Below, piece by piece: positions 21,200 to 31,957 of a stretch of DNA of 64,000 nt (position 1 is the first letter of the stretch; every line of letters begins with the position of its first letter). Location of the stretch: NCBI GenBank assembly GCA_965112735.1, contig OZ218964.1, positions 2,108,001-2,172,000 of the forward strand, written 5' to 3'. The notes beneath the pieces are model-generated. The model was not told where the DNA came from and did no database searches. It worked only from the letters and a program-made list of their open reading frames with translations. The stretch comes from Phaeosaccion multiseriatum. Its lineage: Eukaryota > Ochrophyta, other classes. The position numbers were made by a program, and so were the translations under genes.

Positions 21200-23683
21200 A
21201 TGCCCGATCTCTCCTCCTCGATGGCAGAAGGGGAGGAGGAGAGGGATGGAATCGCTGCTGCGGCGGCGGCAGGAGTGCTCTCCTCGACGGCACCGGGACG
21301 TCCAGCTGACGGAGGGGACGATGGTGACGATGATAGCGACATTGATAGTGAGGATGAGACGGAGGGGGCGGAGCCAGGAGGAGCGCCCTCCTCGAAGCAA
21401 GCGGCGGCACCGGGACAACCTTCGGCGGAGGGAGGAGCGGATGATGGTGATGATATTGACGATGATGGAGCCCGGGGGGATGAAGCTGAAAATAAGAAGG
21501 GAAAGCGGCACTGTCACAAGGAGGGCTGTCGGAAGCGACCTTGCTTCGGGTGGCCGAAGAAAAACAAGGACGAGCGTCAGGAGTACTACTGCAGGACCCA
21601 CAAGAAGGAGGGCATGGTGGACGTGTCCTCGCAGATGTGTAAGCAGAGCGACTGCGAGTGCAGGGCCTCCTACGCCTTCGAGGGCCAGACGGCGCAGTAC
21701 TGCGTGAGACACAAGACCTCTGACATGGTGGACGTGGTTCACCCCAGGTGAGAAGAGCCGAGAGTTCAGGGGACTCTACCGAAGCGACTCTGTTGCTTTC
21801 TCTCTCTTTCTCTCTCCGACCCTTCTCCTTTTTCGTCTTGTCCCTCTCGCAGTCTTTCGCGAGGTGATGTTGCCTCCCCCCTCTGGCTCTGACTACCTCT
21901 ACCTCTCTCTCTGGCTCTGACTGGCTCTGATTGGCTCTGACTCGCTCTGCCCTGCGCCCCGCCCCACCCCCTGCTGTTGTGTACCCAAGGTGCTTAGCCG
22001 AGGGCTGTGAGAGGACGCCCATGTTCGGGTGGGACGGCGAGCCAGAGGTCTGCGCTGACCACAGAGAGGAGGGCATGGTACGTACGGTGTGCAGAGTCGC
22101 TTGACCCAGTGCTGCAAGAGCAAGAGCTCAAAATGTGCCCTGTATCCCTGCTCCAAGTCGCAAGGGAAAGACAAGACACGAGGCCTCCCTAACCTACCCA
22201 GCCCCTCTCTGTGATGCTGCTGCTCTGACGGCTTGGCGAGCGCAGGAGACGCTGGTGACCGGGCTATGCGAGAAGGAAGGGTGCTTCAAGCTCGCCTCTC
22301 ACAACGTGGACGGAGGGGAGGTGCGCAGTGAAGAGTGCAGTGAAAGGGGGTGAAAGGAAGGATGAGGGGCCAAGGGTGGAGGGGGGGCCCTCGTTCCTGT
22401 GATGATCCCCGCTCTTGGTTCTCCTCCATCGTCGCCAGACATGTAGTGCCTCTCTCCGATCACAGATGCACACATATTCCGATGCCCCTGACGCATCAAA
22501 GGCTCTCGCACTCTTTTGGAGCTCCCCCTCCCCAGAGGCTCCGCTTAACCCCCCCCTTCTCCTCTCCTGCTGCTGCTGCTGCTGCTACTACTGCTGCTGC
22601 TACTGCTGCTGCTTTTGCTGTATCACCAACTTGTGCACAGGGTCGCTTCTGCGCTGGCCACCGCCTTCCAGGCATGGTGGATGTGCGCAACCGGCGGTGC
22701 GAGGCCCTGGGGGGGCGGTGCGTGAAGCAACCCCTCTTCGGCCTGCGGGAGGATAAGAGGCCACGCTTCTGCGGAATGCATCGCACAAAGGTATCGCACA
22801 GCGGTGGGGAGAGAGGCAGAGAGCGACGGGGAGGGGGGCGGAGAGGGACAGGGAGAGAGGTTTCGTCCCCCCACTGGCCTGTGACTCCTTGGCTCCAATC
22901 TGTGGCCACTCATGACCCACTCACTCCTGACCTCTCCCCTTCCTCTTCCCTCGGCACCCCCTCCCCTCCCCTCCCCTCTCCTCCCCTCCCGTCCCCTTTC
23001 CTCCTCTCCCCTCCTCTCCCCTCCTCTCCCTCCCATCTCCTCTCCTCTCCTCTCCTCTCAGGAGATGGTGAACCTCAAGGCCCCCCGGTGCACGTTCCCG
23101 GGCTGTCCCAAGCAGCCTTCCTTCGGTTCCCCAGGGGCGGGCAAAGGCCGGGAGGCGGGGGGGCTGCGGTGCAAGCAGCACAAGAGAGGTGAGGAGGCAA
23201 GGGACGACTTGCCATCTACTACCATCCATCCACCTGCTACCGCCCAGTCCATCTTCTACCGTCCATCCATGTGCTTCTATCCACCCCATGACCAATGGCA
23301 AAGCTCATCCCCGGGACCCTCGCCCCTCACCCCCCCTTCCCCCTCCTCCCGTCCCTCCCCCTCACACCTCCCCCCGCCCCGGTGCCTGGCCAGAGGGCGA
23401 AGTGGGCGTCCGCGGGCGCCGGTGCAAGTCCCCATCATGCCCTAAGCGGCCCTCTTTCGGCCTGCCCAACTGTATGGCCGAGTACTGCGGGGCGCACAAG
23501 CTGCAGGGCATGGTCAATGTCAAGTCAAAGAAGTGTCTGGAGCCGGGTTGTCAAAAGCAGCCCTGCTTTGGCTTCAGCTCCAGAGAGAGTCTAAGCCCAC
23601 CAAGCCCGGGGGCAAGTCCCCTCGGGGTCGGGACGAGTGGAACGGGGACACCAGCAGCAGGAGGAGGAGAAGCAGTAGCAGGG

Positions 23684-23732
<49 letters not shown>

Positions 23733-24629
23733 TAGTAGTAACAGGAGAAGGAGAAGGAGCAGTAGCAGCAGGGGGGGCAGCAGGAGGGGGGGCAGCAGCA
23801 GGGGGAGGAGGAGGAGCGCCCCCCTCGCCGGAGTACGCGGTGGGCAAGCGGGTGTTCTGCGCCACACACAAGAGAGAGGGCATGGTGGACCTTCGCGTCG
23901 TGGCGTCGAATGGAGCCAAACGAGCCAAAGGAACCAAAGGAACCAAAGGAGCCAAAGGAGCCAAAGGAGTCAAACGAGGGAAGGGAGGCAAAGGACCCGA
24001 AGGGAGGAAGGAAGGACAAGACGGGAAAGATGGGGAGGAGGGGGAGGAGGGAGGAGACTCGGACGCAGCGATGTCGGATCCCAGGAAGCGGCCGAGAGGT
24101 GAGAGCGTCCCCCCGAGAGGGTGGGAGGGGGGTAGGGTGCATGTGGCGTGTGTGCGTGCGTGCGTGTCCGCCGCGCTTGACTGTTGTGGAGGGGTGGGGC
24201 TTGCCGAGTACCTACATCTTAGAGCTTTGCTTACCTGAGAAGGGGCCCTTCAGAGGCCGCGGAGGTGTAGTACTGTATGGAATCGCGCTAATAGACTTTA
24301 TGCGACCCTCTGCCTGCGTGTCTGCCTCCCTCCCTCCGTGCTGTATGCTGTGTGACTTGTGCGCTGTGCCAGCCGCAGCAGAAGGAACAGAAGGGGCAGG
24401 GGGGCTTCGCAAGGCACCCCGACGAGCGCCCACGTGCACAACAGCCGACCAGTCGACAGCCACCGAAGAAGCGACAGGAGGGGCAGCAGCGACAGGAGGG
24501 GCAGCAACAACAGCTACCAAAGAAGCTCCAGCAGTGGGGATACCAACCTCAGCTACTAAAGCTACAGCTACAGCAGCGATAGGAGAGGCAGCGTCGACCG
24601 CTACAGCACTACGAGTAGTGTCAAGATAG
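21200..24629 (+). CDS. EsV-1-7 domain protein with eight Cys/His repeats
   Basis: Seven exons join in phase to 649 aa: 21200-21747, 21990-22077, 22246-22320, 22641-22790, 23062-23188, 23394-24098, 24373-24629. An acidic, Ala-rich leader of about 100 residues precedes eight repeats of the form C-x4-C-x(about 16)-C-x2-H, each with P-x-FG in the middle and GMVDV-like residues after the His, for example CHKEGCRKRPCFGW and later CKSPSCPKRPSFGLP. This is the EsV-1-7 repeat, first named from an Ectocarpus virus gene and best known from the brown-algal developmental regulator IMM. Repeats 2, 4 and 5 are less regular. Repeat 8 is split by a poly-Ala/Gly insert encoded by a CAG/GCA run (23690-23730). 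The tail is Lys/Gly-rich, with an AKGTKGTKGAKGAK tract, then Thr/Ala-rich. Function is probably binding (zinc-finger-like); the target is unknown. Confidence 0.88.
23686..23735. repeat. (GCA)n tract coding poly-Ala
   Basis: About 14 GCA/CAG triplets inside exon 6 of the EsV-1-7 gene, interrupting the last Cys/His repeat. Confidence 0.92.
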
Positions 24630-24804
24630 TCGATATCGATATATAAAATTGATGTCAAAAGAACAAAGGAACTGAAACGTAAATTTCCTCCCCTTCTGCG
24701 CCGTCCAAGTGGCAAAAAAAATAAAGAAGACTCTCCCTAAGAGGAGATCCCTATAAACACTTTGAAAGCAGTAGAGGAGAGGTATCGGAAAAGGAGGAGA
24801 AGCT
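24630..24804. promoter_or_regulatory. AT-rich upstream region
   Basis: 175 bases between two co-directional genes, markedly AT-richer than surroundings, with gatatcgatatataaaatt at about 24631-24650 and an A-rich stretch at about 24713-24725. It must hold the 3' end of the EsV-1-7 transcript and the promoter of the nucleoredoxin-like gene; the TATA-like string is a candidate core element only. Confidence 0.35.
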
Positions 24805-26479
24805 ATGGTTGTCTTTCGCTTGATCGAAGTGGCCGCGGCATGTGCAATGGTGTCTGCCGCCACGGCCTCCATCACCCACAGCTCTCACACACACAGCTCC
24901 AGGAGCTTTGGTAGAGGGCTGAACAGGCCACAGCAGTACGAGCAGTGCTGGGAGGCTGGGCCAGTGGCCGACGCGGGTTTTGTTGGAAACCATTGGGCAA
25001 GTAGGAGCAAGGTGGTAGCCTCGCTGAGGGGAGGGGAGAGCACCGCGGAGGAGGAGAAGGCGAGCGCGGAGAAGAGTGACTCTGCAGAGGAGCCTATGGA
25101 AGGCCTGCTAGGGCTCGACGAGCTGGAGAAGACGTCCTTCCGAGAGCTGCTGGGAGATAAGCTGCTGAAGGTGGATGACGCCAAGACGGGCTCCACCAAG
25201 GAGGTGAGTCTGAGACCCAGAACCAGAGGGAATAAGCAAAAGAGGGAAATTGAGGGAGAAATCATGGGCAAGTCACTAGCGACCCATGGAGAAGCTGGGA
25301 GAGGGGAGGCGGGCTGGGTTCGCGGGCTAGCTAATGGGTGCTCCTCCCCTCCTCGCTTGTCGGGCCTGTGAGCGGCACGTGGCTGCCTCCGGGAGGCGGA
25401 GGCCGTACCGTGTGGGGGAGGGCCAGAGGGAAGTGCCACGTGGCTGGACAGGGCGCTGGAACTGTGGTCCGTCGTGCTATGCACCCAAACATAACCCACA
25501 GGCCCACAACCTCTCTTTGTCATGCCGCTGGAGGGCGCTTACTCTGTCTTTTGCATGGACCCCGCTGTGGCCATGAGCACACTGCCCCATACCTGGTACC
25601 TTACTGTGTCCTTTGTCCGCTATCTCTCGCCTGAAGCCCTCCCTCACCCTCTCCGCGCTTTGCTCAGGTGTCTACCGCCAAGGCCCTCAAGGGTAAGGTG
25701 ACGTGCCTGTACTTCGGCTCCAAGGCCGTGGAGGACAAGATCAAGGAGGTGGGGGCGGGGCAGCAGGGAGGCATCATCACCCCCACCCCCGTCCTCAGCA
25801 AGGTGTACAAGGAGTGCAAGGAGGCGGGCAGGTGAGAGCCAGGCCCGCGGGGCCGAGGACTCCGGGGGGTGTGCTCAGCGAGTCGGAGGAGAGAGAGAGA
25901 GAGAGAGAGGGAGAGAGGGACAGGGAGAGGGAAAGAGACGGAGCCTCTCCCACGCACGCCTCTCAGTTCCCGTCCATGCTCACTCTGTTTAGCAACCCCC
26001 CTCCTTATGGCGGCCCCTGTCCCCCACACCGCCCGCCTCGCTCGCTGAGTGTATTCGTGTATCGCATAGAGCTAAGGCTTACATTTGCCCCCCCCTAATC
26101 CACCCCCGTCCACTGCCATCCACTACCATCCACTACCATCCACTGCCATCCACTGCCATCCATCCCTGCAGGGACATGGAGATGGTGTACGTGCCTGTGG
26201 CGGACACGGAGGAGGCGTTCAAGGAGCACTTCAAGGAGATGCCGTGGCTCGCCATGGCCCCCAACAACGCCTCCGTTGCCAACCTCATGCGCAAGGGGGC
26301 TGTGCAGGTACACTCGGAGGAGGCGGTCGGGTGGGCAGGGAGGGGTGGGGGGCTTGGGGGGGGATCCTTCCTGAAATGGGATGGCAGTGGATGACGGAGC
26401 GCTCACCCCAACCCTTCGACCCTCGTGAGAGAGGAAGGGCGTACCTCCGGTACAAGCCCCGATAAGCAAGGGCGTGTGC

Positions 26480-26572
<93 letters not shown>

Positions 26573-29036
26573 CGTGCGTGACTGACTCAGTCCCTCCGCC
26601 CCTCCCCTCCACCCCAGGTGCTCCCCTCCGTGGTGGTGCTGGACGAGGCCGGCGAGGTGGTGACCACAGACGGATACTCCAACATGGTGTACTTCCCTGA
26701 GGACTTCCCCTGGAAGAACAAGGTGCGTGCGTGCGTGCGTGCGTGCGTGCGTGTGTGCGGGTGTGGATCCTAACCGGCGTGCGCTCTGTGTCGCCATGTT
26801 GTGCGCGAGGGCACGTGGCACGCCAACCACCGCCTCAACCAACGAGCGTCTGAGCGCTCTCCCCCCTCCCCTTCTCCCTCTCTCTCACTCTATCTTCCCT
26901 CTCCCTCTCTCTCCCTCACCCCTCCCCCGGCCGCTCTTAGGACTTGATCGGTCTGTTGGGCGATACCTTCACAAAGGCGGACGGCACCACCGTAGGGCCC
27001 GAGGCTCTCCGCGGCAAGAAGCTCGGCGTGTACTTCAGCGCGTCGTGGTGCGCGCCTTGCAAGCAGTTCACACCCGTGCTCATCGAGTCGTACAAGAAGC
27101 TGCAGGGCATGGGGGAGGACTTTGAAATTGTGTTTGTGAGCGGAGACCACACGGAGGAGGAGTGGAAGGAGTACCACAGCTCCATGCCCTGGCTCTCGGT
27201 GCCCTTCGAAGGGTGCGTGCAAGGGAAGCGGGAGTGAGGAGGAAGGGAAGGAGGGAGGGAGGGCAGGGTGGGCAGTCGGGCGGTCGAGCGATAGGGCTGT
27301 GCTGGGTTGCTTGGTGCGGTGTCTCATTGACTCATTCGACTCTTCCTCCTCCCTCCAACCCTTCTTATCCGCAACTCTGCCCCTCTCCGCCCCACCCTTT
27401 AGGAAGCGCACGGCCATCATCACTCAGCTGCTCGGCATTCGCAACCTGCCCACCTTCCTCATGTTCGACGAGGTCAGTCAGTGTGCAGCGTGTGGGCGCG
27501 TGTGGGGGATAAAACCTACCCACACGACGCTGCTCTTGCTGCTCTTGCTGCTCTCGCTGGTGCTTCTGCTCCACGTTGTGTGATTCGACGTTCTTGTTGC
27601 TCTGCACCGAGCCGCTCCCTGCCCGCTCCTCTGCCATTGCCTCACGCCCCCTCCCCCTCCCCCTCCCCCCCCCCCTCAGGACCTGAAGCTAATAACACCC
27701 AAGGCCCGCGTGGAGGTGATGAAGGACCCTGAGTGCAAGGAGTTCCCCTGGAGGCCCAAGGCCCTGGACGAGCTCTCTTCCTCTCCGGAGCGGCTCGCGG
27801 AGGTGAGAGGAAGGCTCTCTCGGGAGGAAGGGGGAGGGGGAGACTTCCCGATATGCAGACAGGGAGGGAGACAGACTTGACTGACGGGCAGAGAGAGCAG
27901 GGGGGGGGGCTTGTCGATGGGATGGAGACGAAGCAGCGGACCATGTCTGCCTCACCTCGACAATGGCAGTCCCCCCCCCTTTCCACCGTTGTCCTGCTGT
28001 GCCAACGCTCACCCTTCCGCCCCTCTCCCCTTCCTCCGCGCCTACAAACGCCGCCGTTGCCGCTGAACCTGCTGCTTTATCACCAACTGCTGCTGCTGCT
28101 GCTGCTGCTGCTGCAGGGCCCTGTGCTGCTCGTGTTCATGGAGGGCGCGAGCAAGGATGAGCAGGCGCGCATCAGCTCCATGCTGCAGCCCATTGCTGAG
28201 GGCAGGGCCGAGGAGGCGCAGGAGGGAGGCCCAGTGCGACCCGTGTCCTTCCTCACGGCCAGCGAGATCGACCAGGTGAGTGGGTGTGAGTGGGTGTAAG
28301 TGGGTGTGAGTGGGCGTGAGTGCGGTTGGGGGTGGTGTGTGGGCAGCACGCCGGGCTCTCTGCAAGTGCTTTGCTCCTCTCCTCATGGTTTCCGTTGCCT
28401 CCAAAGCCCCGTCTGTCTACCGCCCCGTCCATTTCCTTTGACTTCCCTCCCCTCCCCTCCCCCCCCCTCTGTCAGATGTCGGGCCCCATGCGCAAGCTGT
28501 GCAAGCTGGAGGAGCTGCAGGGCAAGTACAAGTTCATGAAGAGCAAGAAGGAGGTGATGAAGCCCAAGATGGTCATGCTCGACCTCGTCAGGGGGCAGTA
28601 CAGGTCGGTGCCTGGATTCAGTCAAGGCCTGGTGTCGGTCAGGGGCTGGTGTCGGTCAGTCTTCCGCCCCTCTTGTCCTCTCCTCTCCTCTCCTCTCTAC
28701 CTCGAAATGAGGAGCGGGAAGGGCAAGCAAAGAAACGCTTCTTCCCTTGACTTATCACAAACTTCTCCACCTCCTCCTCATCGGAGCGTGTCGAAAGCAA
28801 GTGGTAGCCTCGCCTCTTGCATTCCCGGCTCTAATCGCTCTCCTGTCCCGTGTATGTGTGTGTGTGTGTGTGTGCTGGTCCTCCTGCCGTGTGCCCACAG
28901 CTTATCGACAGCCAACGAGGTGACGGAGGAGGCAGTGACGGCGCTGCTGACGGGCTTCGACGAGAGCACGCTAGACATGGAGAAGTTTGATGTCAAGGAA
29001 GCCATGCCCGAGGAGGGAGGGGATGACTCGGACTAA
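24805..29036 (+). CDS. Nucleoredoxin-like multi-thioredoxin protein with signal peptide
   Basis: Ten exons join in phase to 563 aa: 24805-25203, 25668-25831, 26172-26307, 26618-26722, 26941-27212, 27403-27472, 27680-27802, 28117-28275, 28476-28603, 28901-29036. The N-terminus is a signal peptide (LIEVAAACAMVSAATASI), then a Ser/Arg-rich region with VASLRGGES, a typical plastid-leader region of red-lineage algae. At least three thioredoxin-fold domains follow. The first (VTCLYFGSKAVEDKIKE, later KEMPWLAMAP and VLPSVVVLDEAG) lacks a CxxC. The second has the redox site YFSASWCAPCKQFTP with NLPTFLMFDE as its cis-Pro strand. The third (GPVLLVFMEGASKDEQ) lacks CxxC. The pattern is that of nucleoredoxins, disulfide reductases of folded proteins. 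The tail is acidic (EEGGDDSD). Several introns carry repeats that begin at the splice donor. Confidence 0.88.
26470..26582. repeat. (GT)n microsatellite
   Basis: About 110 bases of GT with occasional GC, in intron 3 of the nucleoredoxin-like gene, ending about 35 bases before the acceptor at 26617. Confidence 0.95.
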
Positions 29037-29496
29037 GCTCAGCAGGGGAGGTGGATAGATGGACGTGATAGTGGATGGAGGGGTGGTACGGTCATAGATG
29101 GATGGATGGGTTAGAGGTGGGTAGGCGATGGGCGGAAGGCAGTAGGCGGTAGGCGGCAGATGGGCAGGGGTAGACGAGACTTGAGTGGGTGCTACAGGGG
29201 GGATGGCGGGAGCGGTTTGAGGAGTCCGCTCGTTGGATGGATCAATGTCTTTGCCTCCCCCCCCTCTCACCTCAGACGGAGCAGGAGAGTGGAGGAGTGG
29301 CGGAGGGAGGGTAGAGGGGGCTGGAGAAAGAGGCGCCCTTTCGATGTCCTTTCTTCATTATATTATTATATCAAATTACATACTCTTTACATCTCCCCAG
29401 TCCTGTGTTCCGCAATTAAACCTCCCCCTGTCCTCCCCGTTCCTTAACAGAGCTTCGGTGCAGTTCGTGTCGGTCGAATGGGCATATCGTTGACCA
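29037..29496. other. Intergenic, convergent 3' ends
   Basis: 460 bases between convergent stops. It contains TGGATGGA-type repeats (29050-29110), GGTAGGCGG units (29115-29160) and an AT-rich patch (tatattattatatcaaattacat at about 29355). No coding signal. Confidence 0.6.
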
Positions 29497-30287
29497 TCAG
29501 AGGCCCAAGATGATCCTCTGCAGGTCGTGACTCAGCTTGAGCTTCTCGTCCATGCTAAAGTCCTTGCCAAATCTGGCATTGCATGTCTCCTTGGCCAAGC
29601 TCTCGAACAGCAGCTTGATGTCTTGGGGTTCCAGCGACTGGAGGAAGTTTTGCATTCTGGCGAGAAGCAAGGCCAAAAGAACAAGCACCCGGACAGGCAC
29701 GTACATGCGGGGGGGGGAGGAAAGCGAAGCAAGACCAAAAGAACAAGCACCCGACATGCACGTACATGCGGGGGGGGGAGGAAAGCGAGCAAAATGAGAT
29801 GCCGCATTCGTACACGCTCCGCGCGGAGACAGAGGAGGAGGACCAATTGATCCACTTACTCGGCGGGGTTTCTCAGCGTTTCCATGCACGAGTGAACATT
29901 GTGCCTGACATTGGCATTGGTCAAGGGTCAGGAAATCAGGCAGTCAGTGCGGGGCGGACTGGGACGGGCAGCGAGCACAACACGCAAGGGTTGTGGAACT
30001 CCGTTCCCTTCGCAAGACTTACTTTCCCTGGGAAGAGTAGGAGTCACCCAGAGCAGCATCGATCCCCTCTGCCGGCTGGTACGAATCTCGGGACGGATCT
30101 GCGACAAAGGGACACAGAGTGAGGAGAGAGGAGGAGAGAGGGGCGACACCAGGAGCCGCTCACCTTGGGGTCGGTCGGCCAAACGAACCTCGGGAGGACT
30201 CGACAGGACAAGCGCTTTGTCGTCGAGATGCTTAGCACCATTCTGAGGTGTGCTGTTCATACGTGTGGCTCTCTCAATGCTGGTCAT
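29497..30287 (-). CDS. Small conserved-looking protein, unidentified (134 aa)
   Basis: Four exons on the minus strand join in phase: 30287-30164, 30098-30023, 29904-29860, 29656-29497. The first half is Ser/Pro/Asp-rich and probably flexible (PSRDSYQPAEGIDAALGDSY). The C-terminal exon is helical and charged: MQNFLQSLEPQDIKLLFESL, then KETCNARFGKDFSMDEKLKL, ending in ILGL. I do not recognise the family. All three introns are short (65-118 bases initially, about 200 for the last), and the last contains a 67-bp tandem duplication. Convergent with the nucleoredoxin-like gene; upstream neighbour is the secreted ubiquitin gene. Confidence 0.65.
29680..29790. repeat. Two-copy tandem duplication in an intron
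   Basis: A segment including caagcacccg, cacgtacatgcgggggggg and aggaaagcgaagcaagacc is present twice, starting at about 29682 and about 29743, with small differences. It lies in the last intron of the 134-aa gene. Confidence 0.85.
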
Positions 30288-30877
30288 GTTGGGAGGGGAG
30301 AGAAGGGGAGAGTGTGAAGTTGAAGAAGGGCACACAACCCGGAAGCCGAAACTGAAACTGCAGCCAAAAAAAAGGGGGAAAAAGGGGCGCAAGGGGTGAA
30401 GGTGTGAAAGAGCAATTGTTACGATGGAAGGAGCTTGACGAGCTTCCTCCGGTTCTCTTCTAACAACCCCTCTGCTGGCCAAAGGATCTGCAGCCATTCT
30501 TCACCAAGTTGTTCGGCCCCAGGCGAGGTTTCTCTGGCCCCCGATAAGCAGAAGCCAGAGGCGGCCTGCGGCCGAAAGCCGAGAAGCCAGGGGCTGGGCT
30601 GCGACCAGCAGAAGCCAGTCACCGGGAAAGAGTGACAAGCCAGAAGCCAGAGGCGGCCTACGGCCGAAAGCCGAGAAGCCAGCGCTGGCCTGCGGACTAG
30701 GGGGGGCCTACCGCCCAGAAGCCAGAAGTCGGAGAAACCTCGCCTGGGGCCAGGTTTTGTCTTAAAGGATGAAACTATCGCTGTACATGGGTTTGATTAT
30801 TAGTCAGTAATGCATTGGTCTGCGCCGCCTACCCCGCGGTCCTTCTCTCCTATGTGCCCCTGAGTGTGGGAGCACCG
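30288..30877. other. Intergenic region containing the foldback element
   Basis: 590 bases between two minus-strand genes. Apart from the foldback element there is an A-rich stretch (gccaaaaaaaagggggaaaaagg at about 30363) upstream of the 134-aa gene, and about 120 unremarkable bases next to the ubiquitin stop codon. Confidence 0.5.
30515..30751. mobile_element. Foldback/MITE-like element with 20-bp inverted ends
   Basis: The left end GGCCCCAGGCGAGGTTTCTC (30515-30534) is the exact reverse complement of the right end at 30732-30751. The 237-bp interior has no coding frame and is built from imperfect copies of a unit containing cagaagccagaggcggcct and ggccgaaagccgagaagcc. No clear target-site duplication was found next to the ends (left flank ccaagttgttc, right flank aggttttgtct). 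It sits between two minus genes. A non-autonomous DNA transposon or a foldback hairpin is inferred. Confidence 0.6.
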
Positions 30878-31722
30878 CTACTCGTGCTGCTCGTCAAGCG
30901 GGCCCCCTCTTAACCTGAGCACGAGATGCAGCGTGTTTCCCTCCTCCAGGTCAAAGTCCTCCAGGGCCTTGTCGCCCGACAGCTGTGCGGAGGGGGAGGG
31001 AAAGCAGGGGAGAGAGGACGAGGGGAGGGAGGAGAGGAGGTTAAAGCTCCGTTCTCGCAGTGCATACATGCATTGTGCCTCTCGCACTCATTCACGCCAC
31101 GTGTGAGTAGGGGGGCATAGAGGAAGGGGAGTAGTGCGTCGGCCCCGCCCCGACTCTTCAGCCTCCCTCTCTCGACCGAGAATCATTCCCCCCTCCCCTA
31201 AAGACCCCCCTCTCTTCCCTTCTTACTCCCCCGGAGTCACCTCCCTACCGGCGCCCCCCGCTGCCCCTCCCCACCCAGAAGAAGGCCTTATGCACACACT
31301 CGCACCTGCTTTCCTCCGAATATGATCCTCTGCTGCTCGGGAGGGATGCCCTCCTTCTCCTGAATTTTGTGCTTGAGCGTGTCGATGCTGTCCCCTGGCT
31401 CCACCTCCACCGACACCGTCTTTCCCGTGAGTGTCTTGACGAAAAGCTGCATGCCCCCCCTTAGCCCCATGGCTACCTCCAGACCGCTCCGGCTCGTACT
31501 GCTGCCCCTCACGCTAGTGGTGCTCCCCCCCCGGCTGCTGATCACCTTCCCCATGCTCCCCTCATTTGCTCGGTGGTGCGAGAATGGGCCTAGACCGGAC
31601 GCTTGTGGTGAGAAGGGCGAAGAGGAGAGGGACATGGAAGACGAGGTGGCCCCCCACGCCCGGCCCGTCGCGCTTGCGAGCATGCCCAGCACGCAAAGAA
31701 TAGTCCCCGAGCTCGATTTCAT
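30878..31722 (-). CDS. Secreted/plastid-targeted ubiquitin precursor (symbiont ERAD-like type)
   Basis: Two exons, 31722-31306 and 30982-30878, joined in phase 0, give 173 aa. Residues 1 to about 24 are a signal peptide ([18 protein letters not shown]), followed by a Ser/Thr/Arg-rich transit-like region ending LRGG. Next comes one ubiquitin unit starting [20 protein letters not shown] and ending [10 protein letters not shown], then a seven-residue tail PLDEQHE. Lys6, 11, 27, 29, 33 and 48 equivalents are kept; the Lys63 position is Glu. The Ile44 patch (RIIF, HLV) is intact. Cytosolic ubiquitin never carries a signal peptide, whereas algae with red complex plastids encode such a protein for the SELMA import machinery in the periplastid space. 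The tail must be removed to expose GG. Confidence in ubiquitin identity is very high, in periplastid location good. Confidence 0.9.
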
Positions 31723-31957
31723 TACCCTCCTCTTTCCCTTCCTCCTTCTCTTTTCGAGATGCAGCTAGCTAGTGACACGCGTGGAAAACCCTCTCTTCTG
31801 TGCCCCTGGCACCTGTGCTTGTTTTATATCTCTGTGCTCCGCGTTTTGTCTTTGGCTTTGCAAAATGATTACGAGTACGCGACGACAAGTGGAACGGAGC
31901 CCCCCGGGAAAGTTTTATTGACATTTTTTTCTTCTTCTTTTCGATGCATGTGCTACT
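31723..31957. promoter_or_regulatory. Bidirectional promoter interval
   Basis: 235 bases between divergent starts at 31722 (minus, ubiquitin) and 31958 (plus, SBP2-like). It includes pyrimidine-rich flanks next to both starts and a T-rich stretch (ttttattgacatttttttcttc) at about 31913-31934. Confidence 0.35.

Noticed and set aside
21200-24629. Viral insertion (the repeat family is named after a brown-algal virus)
   Set aside because: The gene has seven spliced exons and normal flanking genes, and EsV-1-7 genes are common in stramenopile nuclear genomes. No other viral gene is present.
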